This document shows, piece by piece, positions 1 through 8,557 of a stretch of 64,000 bases of DNA; position 1 is the stretch's first letter, and each line of letters starts with the position of its first letter. The DNA comes from Deltaproteobacteria bacterium (GTDB taxonomy: Bacteria > Myxococcota_A > UBA9160 > UBA4427), in contig JADJOR010000009.1 in the NCBI GenBank assembly GCA_016713665.1, forward strand, positions 558,001 through 622,000. Direction: 5' to 3'. The notes beneath the pieces are model-generated. The model had not been told where the DNA came from, made no database searches, and worked only from the letters and a program-made list of their open reading frames with translations. Both the position numbers and the translations under genes were made by a program.

Positions 1-2
1 TC

Positions 3-878
3 CCGCTCCATCTCGCGTCGTGCGTCGACCATCACCACGGCTCGCCCCAGGCGCCCGTCGATTGGCAGCGTGACTTCACGACGTTCACCCACTCCGACGG
101 TCGAATCGCCCACGAAGTGCTCGTGCGGGGCGAAGGGCCGCCGGTGCTCCTGCTGCACGAGATCCCCGGTGCGATGAACGAGACCCTCGCCCTGGCGATG
201 CGCCTCGCGCGGGACGGCTTTCGCGTCTACCTGCCGATCCTCTTCGGGAAGCCGGGAGACGACGCGATGGTGCTCAACTCGATCCGCTCGTGTGTCACAG
301 GGGATTTCGATTGCTTCTCGAAGGAGGGCAGCGGCGCGGTCGTCGGCTGGCTCCGCGATCTGAGCCGGACGATCCGCGATCGGGAAGGGGATCCTGCGCG
401 TGGGATGGCCGCGATCGGCATGTGTCTCACGGGCTCGATTCCGATCGAGCTCGCGGCGGATCCCTGGATCGAAGGGCTCGTCATGAGCCAGCCGGGGCTT
501 CCGCTCTTCGGAGGCGAGGCCGCGCTGGCCGTTTCGCCGAGCTCGCTCGAGTGCGTACGGGCTCGGGCGCTTCCGGTTCTCTACTTCCGTTATTCAGAGG
601 ACGGCATCTCGCCGCAGCAACGGCTCGACGCGCTCGAGTCGGCGCTCCCGGGGTTGGTTCGAGCCCGGGTGATCGACTCGAGCGACGGCAATCCGCACGG
701 ACTCGACGAAGGCGCCCATGCCGTGCTCTCTTCGGGCTACGTCGACCGGCCGGGCGATCCCGGCATGGAGGCCTACGCGACGCTCGTCGCCTTTCTCGAG
801 GAGAGGATCGGCGTCGACGAGAACGGCTCGGTTCGGGCGCCACGGGATCGATCGCCCGGTCGCGAGGCCTGCCGCTAA
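3..878 (+). CDS. Dienelactone-hydrolase-family protein, 5' end outside window
   Basis: The frame is open from the first bases of the window, so the start lies upstream and only the C-terminal part (about 290 residues) is seen. A GTG at 117 could start a shorter protein, but in-frame sequence before it reads smoothly into the fold. The first visible residues include LASC, which looks like the end of a lipoprotein signal. The alpha/beta hydrolase core has the cysteine-nucleophile elbow GMCLTG (G-x-C-x-G), typical of dienelactone hydrolases, and a late GNPHGL segment that may carry the catalytic His. The family hydrolyses lactones or esters; the substrate here is unknown. A two-component pair starts 48 bp downstream on the same strand. 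Family assignment is fairly sure; the lipoprotein idea is inference from a partial signal. Confidence 0.7.
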   Translation, partial: PLHLASCVDHHHGSPQAPVDWQRDFTTFTHSDGRIAHEVLVRGEGPPVLLLHEIPGAMNETLALAMRLARDGFRVYLPILFGKPGDDAMVLNSIRSCVTGDFDCFSKEGSGAVVGWLRDLSRTIRDREGDPARGMAAIGMCLTGSIPIELAADPWIEGLVMSQPGLPLFGGEAALAVSPSSLECVRARALPVLYFRYSEDGISPQQRLDALESALPGLVRARVIDSSDGNPHGLDEGAHAVLSSGYVDRPGDPGMEAYATLVAFLEERIGVDENGSVRAPRDRSPGREACR

Positions 879-926
879 TCTCGGGTCGTGGGTGGATCGT
901 CGGATCCGACGTGAGGTCGCTACGCG

Positions 927-1610
927 ATGGATGACAGGCCGTGCCGAATCGCGGTGCTCGAGGACGACGAGGCGACTCGGCGCTATTTCGAGCAGTGCAT
1001 CCGGGACAACGAGGCGCTCATGCTCGTGGCGTCCTTTCGAACCCTCGCCGAGGCGAACGCCTGGTTCGGGGCCCGGGACTCCCGGTCGGATCACGGGGCG
1101 GAGATCCTGCTGACCGATCTCGGGCTGCCCGACGGGCATGGCCTGGAGCTCATCCGAGCCCTGCGCACGACGCATCCGAGCTGCGAGATCCTCGTCATTT
1201 CGGTCTTCGGAGACGCCGAGACCGTCGTCGACTGCGTCGAGGCCGGCGCCGTCGGCTACATCCACAAGGACTCGCAGCCCGCGGACGTCGCGCAGGTGAT
1301 CCTCGACGTTCGGCGGGGGGCGTCTCCGATCTCACCGATGATCGCCCGCAAGCTCCTCGAGCGGCTCCGGGGGACGTCTGCGGCGCTGCCCGCCGCCGAC
1401 GTGAGTCTGACGACGGCGGAGTCGGAAGTCCTCGAATTGATCGCCCGGGGCTATTCGTACGCCGAGATCGCGCGGCTGCGGGGCGTCTCGATCCACACGG
1501 TGCAGACCCACGTGAAGAATCTATACCGCAAGCTCGCCGTCCACTCCCGCAGTGAGGCGGTCTACGAAGCGACTCAGCTCGGCCTGATCGGGCCGCTGCG
1601 CACGCCGTGA
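927..1610 (+). CDS. LuxR/NarL-type response regulator
   Basis: Two-domain regulator of 227 residues. An N-terminal receiver (about 8-130) has the acidic pair LEDDE and phospho-acceptor D64 in LLTDLGLPDG. A C-terminal LuxR/NarL helix-turn-helix (about 158-220) reads LTTAESEVLELIARGYS...VSIHTVQTHVKNLYRKL. Phosphorylation should promote dimerisation and DNA binding; targets are unknown. Its stop overlaps the GTG start of the next gene (GTGA), so the two are translationally coupled and the histidine kinase that follows is its likely partner. Confidence 0.92.
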   Translation: MDDRPCRIAVLEDDEATRRYFEQCIRDNEALMLVASFRTLAEANAWFGARDSRSDHGAEILLTDLGLPDGHGLELIRALRTTHPSCEILVISVFGDAETVVDCVEAGAVGYIHKDSQPADVAQVILDVRRGASPISPMIARKLLERLRGTSAALPAADVSLTTAESEVLELIARGYSYAEIARLRGVSIHTVQTHVKNLYRKLAVHSRSEAVYEATQLGLIGPLRTP

Positions 1611-3505
1611 AGCGGGCCGTCGCGGCGATCGGCGTCGTGATTGCGGCGCTCGTCGTGCTCGGGTGGACGGAGGCCCCTCGAGCTGCGGGGGTCGAGCGTC
1701 TCGTCGAGGCGACCGTCGTCGTGGAGATCGATTCCGCGGCCGGCGTGGTCCGCCGGCCGCCTCAGGCGATCCGACTGCCGCTCCACTGGGACGTCGAGTT
1801 CCAGGGGGCCTCGGGTCGGGCGACCGTCACCGTTCCGTTTCGGATCGAGGGCGATGCGCCCTTCCCGTCCCGCGGTCTGCTGGTCGAGCGGCTGGGCGCC
1901 GCCTACGAGATCGCGCTCAACGGCGAGCCGCTCGTCGCCGCGGGCGACCTCTCGGGCGGCGATCGATTCTTCGCCAAGCGTCCGGTCCACCTGGTCCTGC
2001 CCGCTCGCCTGCTGCATCCGGGAGACAACACGCTGATCTTCCGACTGCGCGCCGATGCGGGCTATCGAGCCGGGCTCTCGCCGCCGTTCGTCGGCCCTGC
2101 GGCCGAGATCGACGCGCTGGCGGGCCACCATGTGTTCTGGCGGGTCGGGATTCCGATCGCGACGTCGGTCTTCAGCCTCTTCGTCGGCGGGTTCTGTCTG
2201 CTGCTGTGGTGGCAGCAGCGGGACGGGCTCTATTTCTGGGCCGGCGCCGGGGAGATGTTGTGGGCCGCGACGGTCACGGACGCGGTGATCGAGCATGCGC
2301 CGCTGCCCTGGCCGTGGTGGGGGTTCGTGCTCATCGTGCTCCGGGCCGCCTGGGCGTGGTCGCTCTACGCGATCGGGGAGCAGGTCTTCGGGCGCCGGCC
2401 GGCGATCGAGCGCCGGGCGATGGCCGTCGTCCAGTGGGGTGTCCTGCCGATCGCGCTGGCGATCGGATTCCTGCAGAGCACCCGGCCTCTGCTCGTCTGG
2501 TATGCCGTGAACTTCCCGCTCTGGTTCTTCGTGATCGCGCGTCTCGCACGCATCGCCTGGCGGGAGGCGAATGCGGAGCGGCTGCTCGTCGGGTCGGCGA
2601 TCCTCATGGTCGTCGTCGCGACGCTTCGGGATGCGGTCGCCGCCCGGATCTCGGTCGCGGCGTATGCCGAATCGGCCTTCGCGAAATACCTCGCGCCGAT
2701 GGTCGGGCTCGCGCTGCTGTGGATCGTGGCCAAGCGATTTCGCGTCGCTCGTCAGACGGTGCTCGATCTGAATGCGAGTCTCACCGATCGCCTGAACCAG
2801 CAGGAGGCCGAGCTCGTCGCGACCTTCGCGCAGCTCTCGGAGGTCGAGCGCGCGCGTGCGATCCTCGCGGAGCGCCAGCGCATCCTGCGCGACATGCACG
2901 ACGGCGTCGGGTCCCATCTCGCGACGGCGGTGCGCCAGCTCGAGGGCGGCGAGGCGAGCCGCGGCGACGTCGCGAGCTCGCTGCGCGACTCGCTCACGCA
3001 GCTCAAGCTCTCGATCGACGCGATGGGATTGCCGCCGGGCGACGTCAACGCGCTGCTCGCGAATCTGCGCTTCCGACTCGAGCCGCGCATCGCGAAGGCG
3101 GGGCTCGTCCTGCGCTGGGACGTCGACGCGCTACCGGCCTGGACGCCCCGCTCGATCGGGGCCGACGAAGCGATGCGGCATCTGCAGTTTCTCCTGATGG
3201 AGGCGATCTCGAACGTCCTGCAACACGCGGGCGCGACGACGCTGAACCTCGAGGCGCGACCCGTCGGCGAGGCGGGCGCCGCAATCGAGATCTGCGTCGT
3301 CGACGACGGTCGCGGACCGGGGAAGGCGACCGAGGTTTTGCCGCGCTCGTTGCGGGAGCGCGCGCAGGCGATCGGCGCCTGCCTCGCCGTCGAGGCCATC
3401 ACGAGCGATGGCCGGGGTACCCGCGTCCGGCTTGCGCTCTCGAGCGGCACGGGGCTCGAGGCCGAGCCGGGGTCGCGCGGCGCGAGCCGCGGGCCGCTCG
3501 GCTGA
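1607..3505 (+). CDS. 7TM sensor histidine kinase (HisKA_3 type)
   Basis: Membrane sensor kinase of 632 residues starting with a GTG that overlaps the stop of the response regulator. Order: an N-terminal hydrophobic signal (about 1-25), a periplasmic beta-rich segment (about 28-165) like the extracellular part of 7TMR-DISM receptors, several transmembrane helices (about 180-375), a short coiled coil, the HisKA_3 dimerisation helix with phospho-acceptor H431 in RDMHDGVGS, and a HATPase domain with an N-box-like EAISNVLQHAGA and DDGRGPG. This kinase class pairs with NarL/LuxR regulators, which fits its neighbour. The signal sensed is not evident. The C-terminal tail after the ATPase fold is short and Gly/Arg-rich. 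Confidence 0.9.
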   Translation: MKRAVAAIGVVIAALVVLGWTEAPRAAGVERLVEATVVVEIDSAAGVVRRPPQAIRLPLHWDVEFQGASGRATVTVPFRIEGDAPFPSRGLLVERLGAAYEIALNGEPLVAAGDLSGGDRFFAKRPVHLVLPARLLHPGDNTLIFRLRADAGYRAGLSPPFVGPAAEIDALAGHHVFWRVGIPIATSVFSLFVGGFCLLLWWQQRDGLYFWAGAGEMLWAATVTDAVIEHAPLPWPWWGFVLIVLRAAWAWSLYAIGEQVFGRRPAIERRAMAVVQWGVLPIALAIGFLQSTRPLLVWYAVNFPLWFFVIARLARIAWREANAERLLVGSAILMVVVATLRDAVAARISVAAYAESAFAKYLAPMVGLALLWIVAKRFRVARQTVLDLNASLTDRLNQQEAELVATFAQLSEVERARAILAERQRILRDMHDGVGSHLATAVRQLEGGEASRGDVASSLRDSLTQLKLSIDAMGLPPGDVNALLANLRFRLEPRIAKAGLVLRWDVDALPAWTPRSIGADEAMRHLQFLLMEAISNVLQHAGATTLNLEARPVGEAGAAIEICVVDDGRGPGKATEVLPRSLRERAQAIGACLAVEAITSDGRGTRVRLALSSGTGLEAEPGSRGASRGPLG

Positions 3506-3510
3506 GGCCT

Positions 3511-3528
3511 CGAACCGATCCCGGTTCG
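3511..3528 (+). terminator. Hairpin just after the histidine kinase
   Basis: A perfect 7-bp stem (CGAACCG / CGGTTCG) with a 4-base loop begins 5 bases after the kinase stop codon. No T-run follows, so it may be a weak or Rho-assisted terminator or an mRNA 3'-end stabiliser. Confidence 0.3.
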
Positions 3529-3637
3529 CCGGCCGACGAGTCGAGCCCGGCCCCCCCGCGGAAGCGCCTGTTGCCGATGAAAATCTTGATCCATCTGAAC
3601 CGCGTTCGGCGATGACTCCGGAAACGGAGGAATGGGA

Positions 3638-4555
3638 ATGCACAGGATCCTGTCGGTTCTTCTTGGCCTGACATTTTCGGTCTCCGCCGCGGCCTCAGAC
3701 GGGGTCCTCGAGATCAATCAGGCCTGCGCGACGCAGACCGGCTGTTTCGCGGGGGACACGGCCGGCTTTCCCGTGACGATCGTCGCCTCGGGCAGCTACA
3801 AGCTCTCGAGCAACCTCGCACTCAACGACGTCAATACGGACGGGATCGTCCTGTCGACGGATCATGTGAGCATCGACCTCGCCGGCTTCGAGATTCGCGG
3901 TCCCGTGACGTGCAGTGGCGAGATCGGGACGGCCAGCCTGACCTGCACGCCTTCCGGGGGGCAGGGCTCCGGCGTCGAGGTCTCGTCGCCGACCGTGATC
4001 GGGGCTTCTGTTCGAAGCGGAAGCATTCGCGGCATGGGCTCTCATGGCGTGAGCCTGGGAGTGCAATCCGAAGTGACGAACCTGCGGGTCCGATCGAATG
4101 CATCGAATGGCATCAATGTGATCTTCGGCGGAAACGTCTCGGCCAACACCGCCTACCAGAACGGGGGAAACGGGATGCATGCCCTGTCCGGGTCTTCGGT
4201 TTCGGGAAACACGGCCGTTCACAACGGGGGTTACGGGATCTTCGGCTCGAGCTATTCGACGGTTTCCGGCAATACGGCTGGATTCAACGTGAGCGATGGG
4301 ATCTTCGTCTATGACGGCGCGACCGTCTCGAACAACACGGCATCGAACAACTTCGGGATCGGAATCCGGGCGTTCTCCGGTTCCATGGTCGCCGGCAATA
4401 CGGTCCGGGGAAACGCAAGTTTCGGATTGTTCCTCCGCGAGCAATCCGCCTACCGCGACAACGTCGTTTCGAGCAATGCTGCGGGAGCCGTCTCGGGGCT
4501 CTCGTTCGTCAACCTGGGAAACAATGCTTGCGACGGATCGACGGTCTGTCCCTGA
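3638..4555 (+). CDS. Secreted right-handed beta-helix protein
   Basis: Predicted exported protein of 305 residues. The ATG at 3638 is preferred over the one at 3632 because the GGAGG ribosome site (3626-3630) is 7 bases from it and only 1 from the other. A signal peptide (MHRILSVLLGLTFSVSAAAS) is followed by a body rich in repeats such as GNTAVHNGGYGI, GNTAGFNVSDGI and NNTASNNFGIGI, the roughly 22-residue rungs of PbH1 parallel beta-helices. Such proteins are carbohydrate-binding or polysaccharide-lyase-like. No catalytic residues can be assigned. Four to six cysteines in the N- and C-terminal parts could form disulfides. Probably a stand-alone transcript. Confidence 0.75.
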   Translation: MHRILSVLLGLTFSVSAAASDGVLEINQACATQTGCFAGDTAGFPVTIVASGSYKLSSNLALNDVNTDGIVLSTDHVSIDLAGFEIRGPVTCSGEIGTASLTCTPSGGQGSGVEVSSPTVIGASVRSGSIRGMGSHGVSLGVQSEVTNLRVRSNASNGINVIFGGNVSANTAYQNGGNGMHALSGSSVSGNTAVHNGGYGIFGSSYSTVSGNTAGFNVSDGIFVYDGATVSNNTASNNFGIGIRAFSGSMVAGNTVRGNASFGLFLREQSAYRDNVVSSNAAGAVSGLSFVNLGNNACDGSTVCP

Positions 4556-4618
4556 CGTCGGTGGAGGGCGTTCCGCCAACCCGATGAGCCCACCCCGGAT
4601 TGCGAGCAAATCGACTGG

Positions 4619-5053
4619 CTAAGTCGAAGCGAGCTTCTCCCATCGGAGCCCGTGGGCGACGAAGGCCCCGAAGTCCGAATCGAACGAGGCGAGCGTCGCA
4701 CCGTGCGAGATGGCGATGGCGGCGAGGTGGGCATCGTCGATCGACCGGCGGAGCGTGCGCGGCGATGCGGCGACGAGCTCCGAGAGCAGCTCCCAGCCCA
4801 CGTCCGCGTAGGAGATGATTTCGACGCCTGCCTCGAGCCACTCCTCGATCCCGCCGATGGCCTCGTCGTCGGACATGCAACCCGGAAACGCGGGATTCGT
4901 ACCGAGCCGGAGAAACTGATGCAGCGTGGGCCAGGCCAGTCCCAAAGGCTCCCGCCCGTCGATGGAATCCTCGAGCCAGCGAGCCGCCGCCGCGTGGAGT
5001 CCCGCAGTCGGATCGATCGCGTAGAAGAGGATCTGAACGTCTGCGAGCTTCAA
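4619..5053 (-). CDS. vapC: PIN-domain ribonuclease toxin (VapC-like)
   Basis: PIN-fold protein of 144 residues, probably the toxin of a toxin-antitoxin pair: an endoribonuclease using Mg2+ held by acidic residues. Visible: ADVQILFYAID at the N-terminus (normally D-T-N-x-L), conserved acidic positions in the middle (SIDDAHLAAIAISHG) and a C-terminal ASFDSDFGAF matching the usual TxDxDF. The start is taken as TTG, since no in-frame ATG or GTG lies near the first conserved strand. An ATG at 5109 that overlaps the antitoxin stop is in another frame and meets a stop after 19 codons. The ribbon-helix-helix antitoxin gene lies 52 bp upstream. The family is clear; the exact start is not. Confidence 0.8.
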   Translation of the reverse strand: MKLADVQILFYAIDPTAGLHAAAARWLEDSIDGREPLGLAWPTLHQFLRLGTNPAFPGCMSDDEAIGGIEEWLEAGVEIISYADVGWELLSELVAASPRTLRRSIDDAHLAAIAISHGATLASFDSDFGAFVAHGLRWEKLAST

Positions 5054-5105
5054 GGTTTCCCCGAGCAGAAGCCGGGTCGATCGCTCGGTCGTCGACGCGG
5101 CCCGC

Positions 5106-5384
5106 TCATCGCTTGAGACCCGACTTCAGCTTCGTGATCAATCGGTCATCGGACATCTGAGCGGCGAGCTGCTTTGCCTGGTCGACATCGAATCCGAAGC
5201 CGGTCTTGCGCGGTTTCAGTCGATACCGCCGTCGCCGGCTCGGCGTGGAGGCCTGGTCGGGGGCTTGCTGGAGAAGTCGATTGAGCGCCTCGTTGAGCGA
5301 GATGCCTTCGCGAGCAGCGCGTCGTTCCACCTTCCGGCGCGTCGCGGGGTCGAGTCGGATGGTCATGCGGGATTCGTTGGCCAT
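5106..5384 (-). CDS. Ribbon-helix-helix antitoxin of the PIN toxin
   Basis: Small DNA-binding antitoxin of 92 residues. The N-terminal MTIRLDPATRRKVERRAAREG and the following GISLNEALNRLL form a ribbon-helix-helix fold. The Arg/Lys-rich middle and acidic tail would bind and neutralise the PIN toxin encoded just downstream. The start is supported by a GAGGGG ribosome site 7-8 bases upstream. Such antitoxins repress their own operon; an operator would be expected in the 113 bp before 5498, but I could not identify one. The C-terminal KTGFGFDVDQAKQLAAQM resembles the toxin-binding tail of VapB/RHH antitoxins. Confidence 0.8.
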   Translation of the reverse strand: MANESRMTIRLDPATRRKVERRAAREGISLNEALNRLLQQAPDQASTPSRRRRYRLKPRKTGFGFDVDQAKQLAAQMSDDRLITKLKSGLKR

Positions 5385-5497
5385 TTCGTATCCCCTCACA
5401 TGGCTGACAGCAAAGCTGTCGCCCTCTTGGCAGCAATCCTCAGATCTCTCCGACTTTCCCCGCCCGCGGGTCGAGCCCCGCGCGACGGCCGCAGCCA

Positions 5498-6409
5498 TCA
5501 CCCTGCGAACGGCCTCCCCGTCGCCCGCGCGATCGCCTCCGGAATCCGGAACACCCGCAGCGCGTTCTCGCGCAGGAACTTCGGCCAGACCTCGTCCTTG
5601 AACGGCACGTTCGGCATGTCCTGGAACTGGCGTTCGAGCGTCAGGCCCGCCGGGAAGTAGCCGCAGTACATGATCTTGTCGGCGCCGCGGGTATTCGCGT
5701 ACTGGATGATGTCCTTCGGGTAGTGCTTGGGCGCGAACGCGCTCGTCATGTAATGCAGACCGGGCCACTTCAACATGAGCTTGACGGCGAGCGCGGTCCA
5801 CGGCTCGCCGCCGTGCATCATCACGATCTTGAGCTCGGGGAAGTCGTAACAGACCTCGTCGAAATGCTCGACGTGCTGCGGCCAGCTCGGCATGCGCGGG
5901 CCGACGATGCCGCCGTTGATGCACATCGGGATGTCGAGCTCGATGCACTTCATGTAGACCGGGTAGAGCTTGCGGTCGTTGACTGCCGCTTGCGGCACGA
6001 GACCCGACGGGAAGATCGAGGCCGAGACGATGTCGTGCTCCGCCTTCTGCTTCTCGAGCTTGCGCAGGGCGTCGACGCCGTCGTTCGGGTTCACCGTCGC
6101 GCTCAGCACGAAGCGATCGGGATGCTCGCGCCGGGCCCGGATGCCGTGCTCGCTGACGCCCACCTTGGCGACGCGGATGCCGAACCGGTCCATGCGCTCG
6201 AGCACCCACGCGACGCGGTCGACCGAGGGGTCGACGATGTCGGGCACCTGCTTGAACATGTACTGCGCGGGGAACTCCATCTCGCGCAGGCTCTCGGCGT
6301 CCTTCAGGTTGGCGCGGAAGAAGTCGTAGGTCCGGACCTTCTCCTCGACCGAGCCGTAGGGGAAGCCGATGCCGAGGTCGATGATGCCGAGGTTGGTGGG
6401 CATGCCCAT
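5498..6409 (-). CDS. Amidohydrolase-2 family (TIM-barrel) protein
   Basis: Protein of 303 residues resembling the amidohydrolase-2 family (ACMSD-like TIM barrels that decarboxylate or hydrolyse). An AGGAGG ribosome site 9 bases upstream supports the first of two nearby ATGs. Conserved barrel pieces are visible: ATVNPNDGVDALRKL, CIELDIPMCINGG, PELKIVMMHGGEPW and a terminal EVWPKFLRENALRVFRI. The first strand reads IIDLGIGFPYG and lacks the HxH metal pair usually found there, so metal binding may be altered. The gene is divergent from the GreA/B-like gene. Function unknown beyond the fold. Confidence 0.7.
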   Translation of the reverse strand: MGMPTNLGIIDLGIGFPYGSVEEKVRTYDFFRANLKDAESLREMEFPAQYMFKQVPDIVDPSVDRVAWVLERMDRFGIRVAKVGVSEHGIRARREHPDRFVLSATVNPNDGVDALRKLEKQKAEHDIVSASIFPSGLVPQAAVNDRKLYPVYMKCIELDIPMCINGGIVGPRMPSWPQHVEHFDEVCYDFPELKIVMMHGGEPWTALAVKLMLKWPGLHYMTSAFAPKHYPKDIIQYANTRGADKIMYCGYFPAGLTLERQFQDMPNVPFKDEVWPKFLRENALRVFRIPEAIARATGRPFAG

Positions 6410-6552
6410 GCTTTCGTTCCTCCTGGTTCTCGCGGCGGCGGATCGTCGTGGTGGCGGGCGATTGTCCCGTGCCCATCGCCGGCGTGCCAGCGCGACGGCG
6501 TGCCGCCGCTCGACGGGACACCGGACGCAGACGGGGCGGGGAAGGGCGTCGA

Positions 6553-7044
6553 ATGGCTCGCGACGATCGCGGTGAACGCAAACGACGACTCGTGGCGGAG
6601 CTCCTCGAGCGTCTGCGCGCGGACCACGCCGCGCTCGCCCGGGTGCAGCGCGCGACGGTCGCCGGCGCGACCTCCGAGGAAGCGAAATCCGAGCACAGCA
6701 AGGACACCCGTGCCCTCGAGCAGACCTATCTCGCCCGCGGCCAGGCGCAGCGCGTCGAGGAGGTCTACGAGGGGATCTCGCGGATCGCGGTGCTGCCGCT
6801 TCGTGTGTTTGCGGAGGTCGAGCCGGTCGCGGTCGGGGCGCTGGTCGAGATCGAAGAGGAGGGGGCCCCGAGCGCCCTGCTCCTCGTCCCTTTCGGCGGC
6901 GGCATCCGGCTGTCGGGGGGCGAGCAGGTCGTCACGCCGGCGTCCCCCCTCGGCCGCGTCCTGGTCGGCAGAACCGCAGGCGACACGGTCGAGCTCAAGG
7001 TCGCGGGCCGGACGCGCGTCCTCACGGTCCTCGGCGTCGAGTAG
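6553..7044 (+). CDS. GreA/GreB-family elongation factor-like protein
   Basis: Protein of 163 residues. A charged N-terminal coiled coil (about 10-75, including EEAKSEHSKDTRALEQTYLA) is followed by a C-terminal GreA/GreB domain (about 95-163), with SPLGRVLVGRTAGDTVELKV matching the FKBP-like domain that docks on RNA polymerase. Longer in-frame extension upstream is low-complexity Arg-rich sequence; the ATG at 6553 gives the natural start. Classical Gre factors rescue backtracked polymerase; this short-coil variant may do so or act on another step. Probably monocistronic. Confidence 0.75.
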   Translation: MARDDRGERKRRLVAELLERLRADHAALARVQRATVAGATSEEAKSEHSKDTRALEQTYLARGQAQRVEEVYEGISRIAVLPLRVFAEVEPVAVGALVEIEEEGAPSALLLVPFGGGIRLSGGEQVVTPASPLGRVLVGRTAGDTVELKVAGRTRVLTVLGVE

Positions 7045-7122
7045 GCGGATCGGGTCGGGACACGGCGCGCCGCGCTCGCGGCGCAGGTCGCCGGCGACGG
7101 GCCGAGCCGATCGTGTCGGGCC

Positions 7123-7833
7123 TCAGAACTCTCCGGTGAAGCGCGTCGTCCAGACGATCTCGGCGTAGTCGCTCGGCTTGCCCGCGATGGCGAAGGTGAA
7201 CCCGTTCTCGTCGCGGGAGACGACGACGACGTTGGGGTTGCCCTTGGCGTTCGCGAGCAGGGGCGTGAGCGTGATCGCGTAGTCGCGCGCATACGGAACG
7301 GCGAAGGTGACGGTCGCCCGGCCATCCCGCGTGAGCGAGGCGGCCTCGACCCGGCCGGCGCGCAGACCACCCGTGACGACGAGGTCGCCGTCGATGCGGA
7401 GGCTGCCGCCGACATGGAGCGTGGACTCCGGGTCGGTCGTGCCGAGGCCGAGCCGGCCGGTGGCGGCGAGGTAGAGCGAGTCGGTCGGGGCGCCGCCGGC
7501 GATCCGGAAGGGAATCGTCCCGCTGCTCAGGTCGTCGAAGGAGAACCAGTTCAGGCCGCCGCTGGCGGAGTCGTTGGCGGTGATCTGCCAGTCGCCGCCG
7601 GCGGACGAGTCGGGATCGCTGGCGTCCCGGATCGCGATCCGGAGATTGTTCTCCTTCAGGCGGATCATGTCGTACGGGAAGGGTTCGTCGTTCACGCAGT
7701 CGAAGCCGACGCAGAGGCTGCCCTGCACGATCAAGTCGTCTGCGAAGACCTGGTCGGCCCGTGCGGCCCCCGACATCACGAGAAGGAGGATCGCGGACGC
7801 CGCGAGGAGGTTTCCGACAGGTCTGATCTTCAT
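7123..7833 (-). CDS. Secreted protein, ADDLIVQGS-type, second of a tandem pair
   Basis: Exported protein of 236 residues with a clear signal peptide (cleavage near SGAARA-DQV). It shares a block pattern with the upstream neighbour: DQV-ADDLIVQGS-CVG--C near residue 27, DWQITANDS, FSFDDL, PFRIAGGAPT-SLY, a GxVGLGT-like turn and a C-terminal beta domain (VTFAVPYARDYAITLTPL). The two conserved Cys near the N-terminus may be disulfide-bonded. The middle resembles the pre-chaperone region of phage tail-fibre/S74-type proteins, but no autoproteolytic domain is seen. Its ATG starts 1 base after the stop of the paralog, so they are coupled. No function known. Confidence 0.7.
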   Translation of the reverse strand: MKIRPVGNLLAASAILLLVMSGAARADQVFADDLIVQGSLCVGFDCVNDEPFPYDMIRLKENNLRIAIRDASDPDSSAGGDWQITANDSASGGLNWFSFDDLSSGTIPFRIAGGAPTDSLYLAATGRLGLGTTDPESTLHVGGSLRIDGDLVVTGGLRAGRVEAASLTRDGRATVTFAVPYARDYAITLTPLLANAKGNPNVVVVSRDENGFTFAIAGKPSDYAEIVWTTRFTGEF

Positions 7834-7834
7834 G

Positions 7835-8557
7835 TTATTCGCCCACCGCCTGCGCGATCCAGTGGAGCTCCACGAGACGCTTCGAGGTCTTGCGGCCCAC
7901 CGTGACCGTGAAGCCGTTCGTGTCCTGGGCGACGAGGGTCGGTCGGGTGTTCTTCGAGGCCTTGTCGGTCACGACGGTCAGCACGACGGCGTAGTCCCCG
8001 GCGAACGGCGCCGTGAACGCGACCGTCGCCTCGCCGTTCGTGAACAGCTCTGCCGGGATGATGCCTGCCTTCGCGCCGTTGCCGACCGATCCCGTGACCT
8101 CGATCGCCTCGTCGGCCCGGACACTGCCGGCGACGTCGAGGGTGAAGCCCGCGGTCGGCGTCGAGGTGCCGAGCCCGACGGAGCCGTCGTTCGCGACGTG
8201 GACCGAGCCGGTCGGGGCGCCCGCTTCGAGGGTGAAGGGCACGGTTCCGGCGTCGAGGTCTTCGATCGAGAAATGGCTCTCCGTCCCGACCGCGTCGTCG
8301 TCGTTGGCCGTGATCTGCCAGTCGGTGGTCGGGAAACCGGAGGTGCTGCTCGTGTCCGCGAACTGGATCCGCAGGACGTCGCCGCTGAGGAGGAGCGTGT
8401 CGAAGCCGAAGGCCACGTTGGGCGCGCAGCCGGTGCCCACGCAGTTGCTGCCCTGGACGATGATGTCGTCGGCGATCACCTGATCGGCGCCGGCGGGGGG
8501 AGCGGACGATACGAGGAGAGGGAATAACAGGAGGGTCGAACGGGTCGGACGATGCAT
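7835..8557 (-). CDS. Secreted protein, ADDIIVQGS-type, first of a tandem pair
   Basis: Exported protein of 240 residues with a strong AAGGAGAT ribosome site and a signal peptide ending near PPAGA-DQV. Blocks shared with the downstream gene: DQVIADDIIVQGSNCVGTGC, TDWQITANDDD, HFSIEDL, PFTLEAGAPTGSVHV, VGLGTSTP and the C-terminal FTAPFAGDYAVVLTV. The pair is an old tandem duplication, since the proteins align over their full length with moderate identity. It is likely a cell-surface or extracellular beta-rich protein. There is no catalytic motif. Confidence 0.7.
   Translation of the reverse strand: MHRPTRSTLLLFPLLVSSAPPAGADQVIADDIIVQGSNCVGTGCAPNVAFGFDTLLLSGDVLRIQFADTSSTSGFPTTDWQITANDDDAVGTESHFSIEDLDAGTVPFTLEAGAPTGSVHVANDGSVGLGTSTPTAGFTLDVAGSVRADEAIEVTGSVGNGAKAGIIPAELFTNGEATVAFTAPFAGDYAVVLTVVTDKASKNTRPTLVAQDTNGFTVTVGRKTSKRLVELHWIAQAVGE

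Noticed and set aside
650..680. GGTTCGAGCCC resembling a tRNA T-arm
   Set aside because: It lies in the DLH coding frame and no acceptor, D or anticodon stem can be folded around it.
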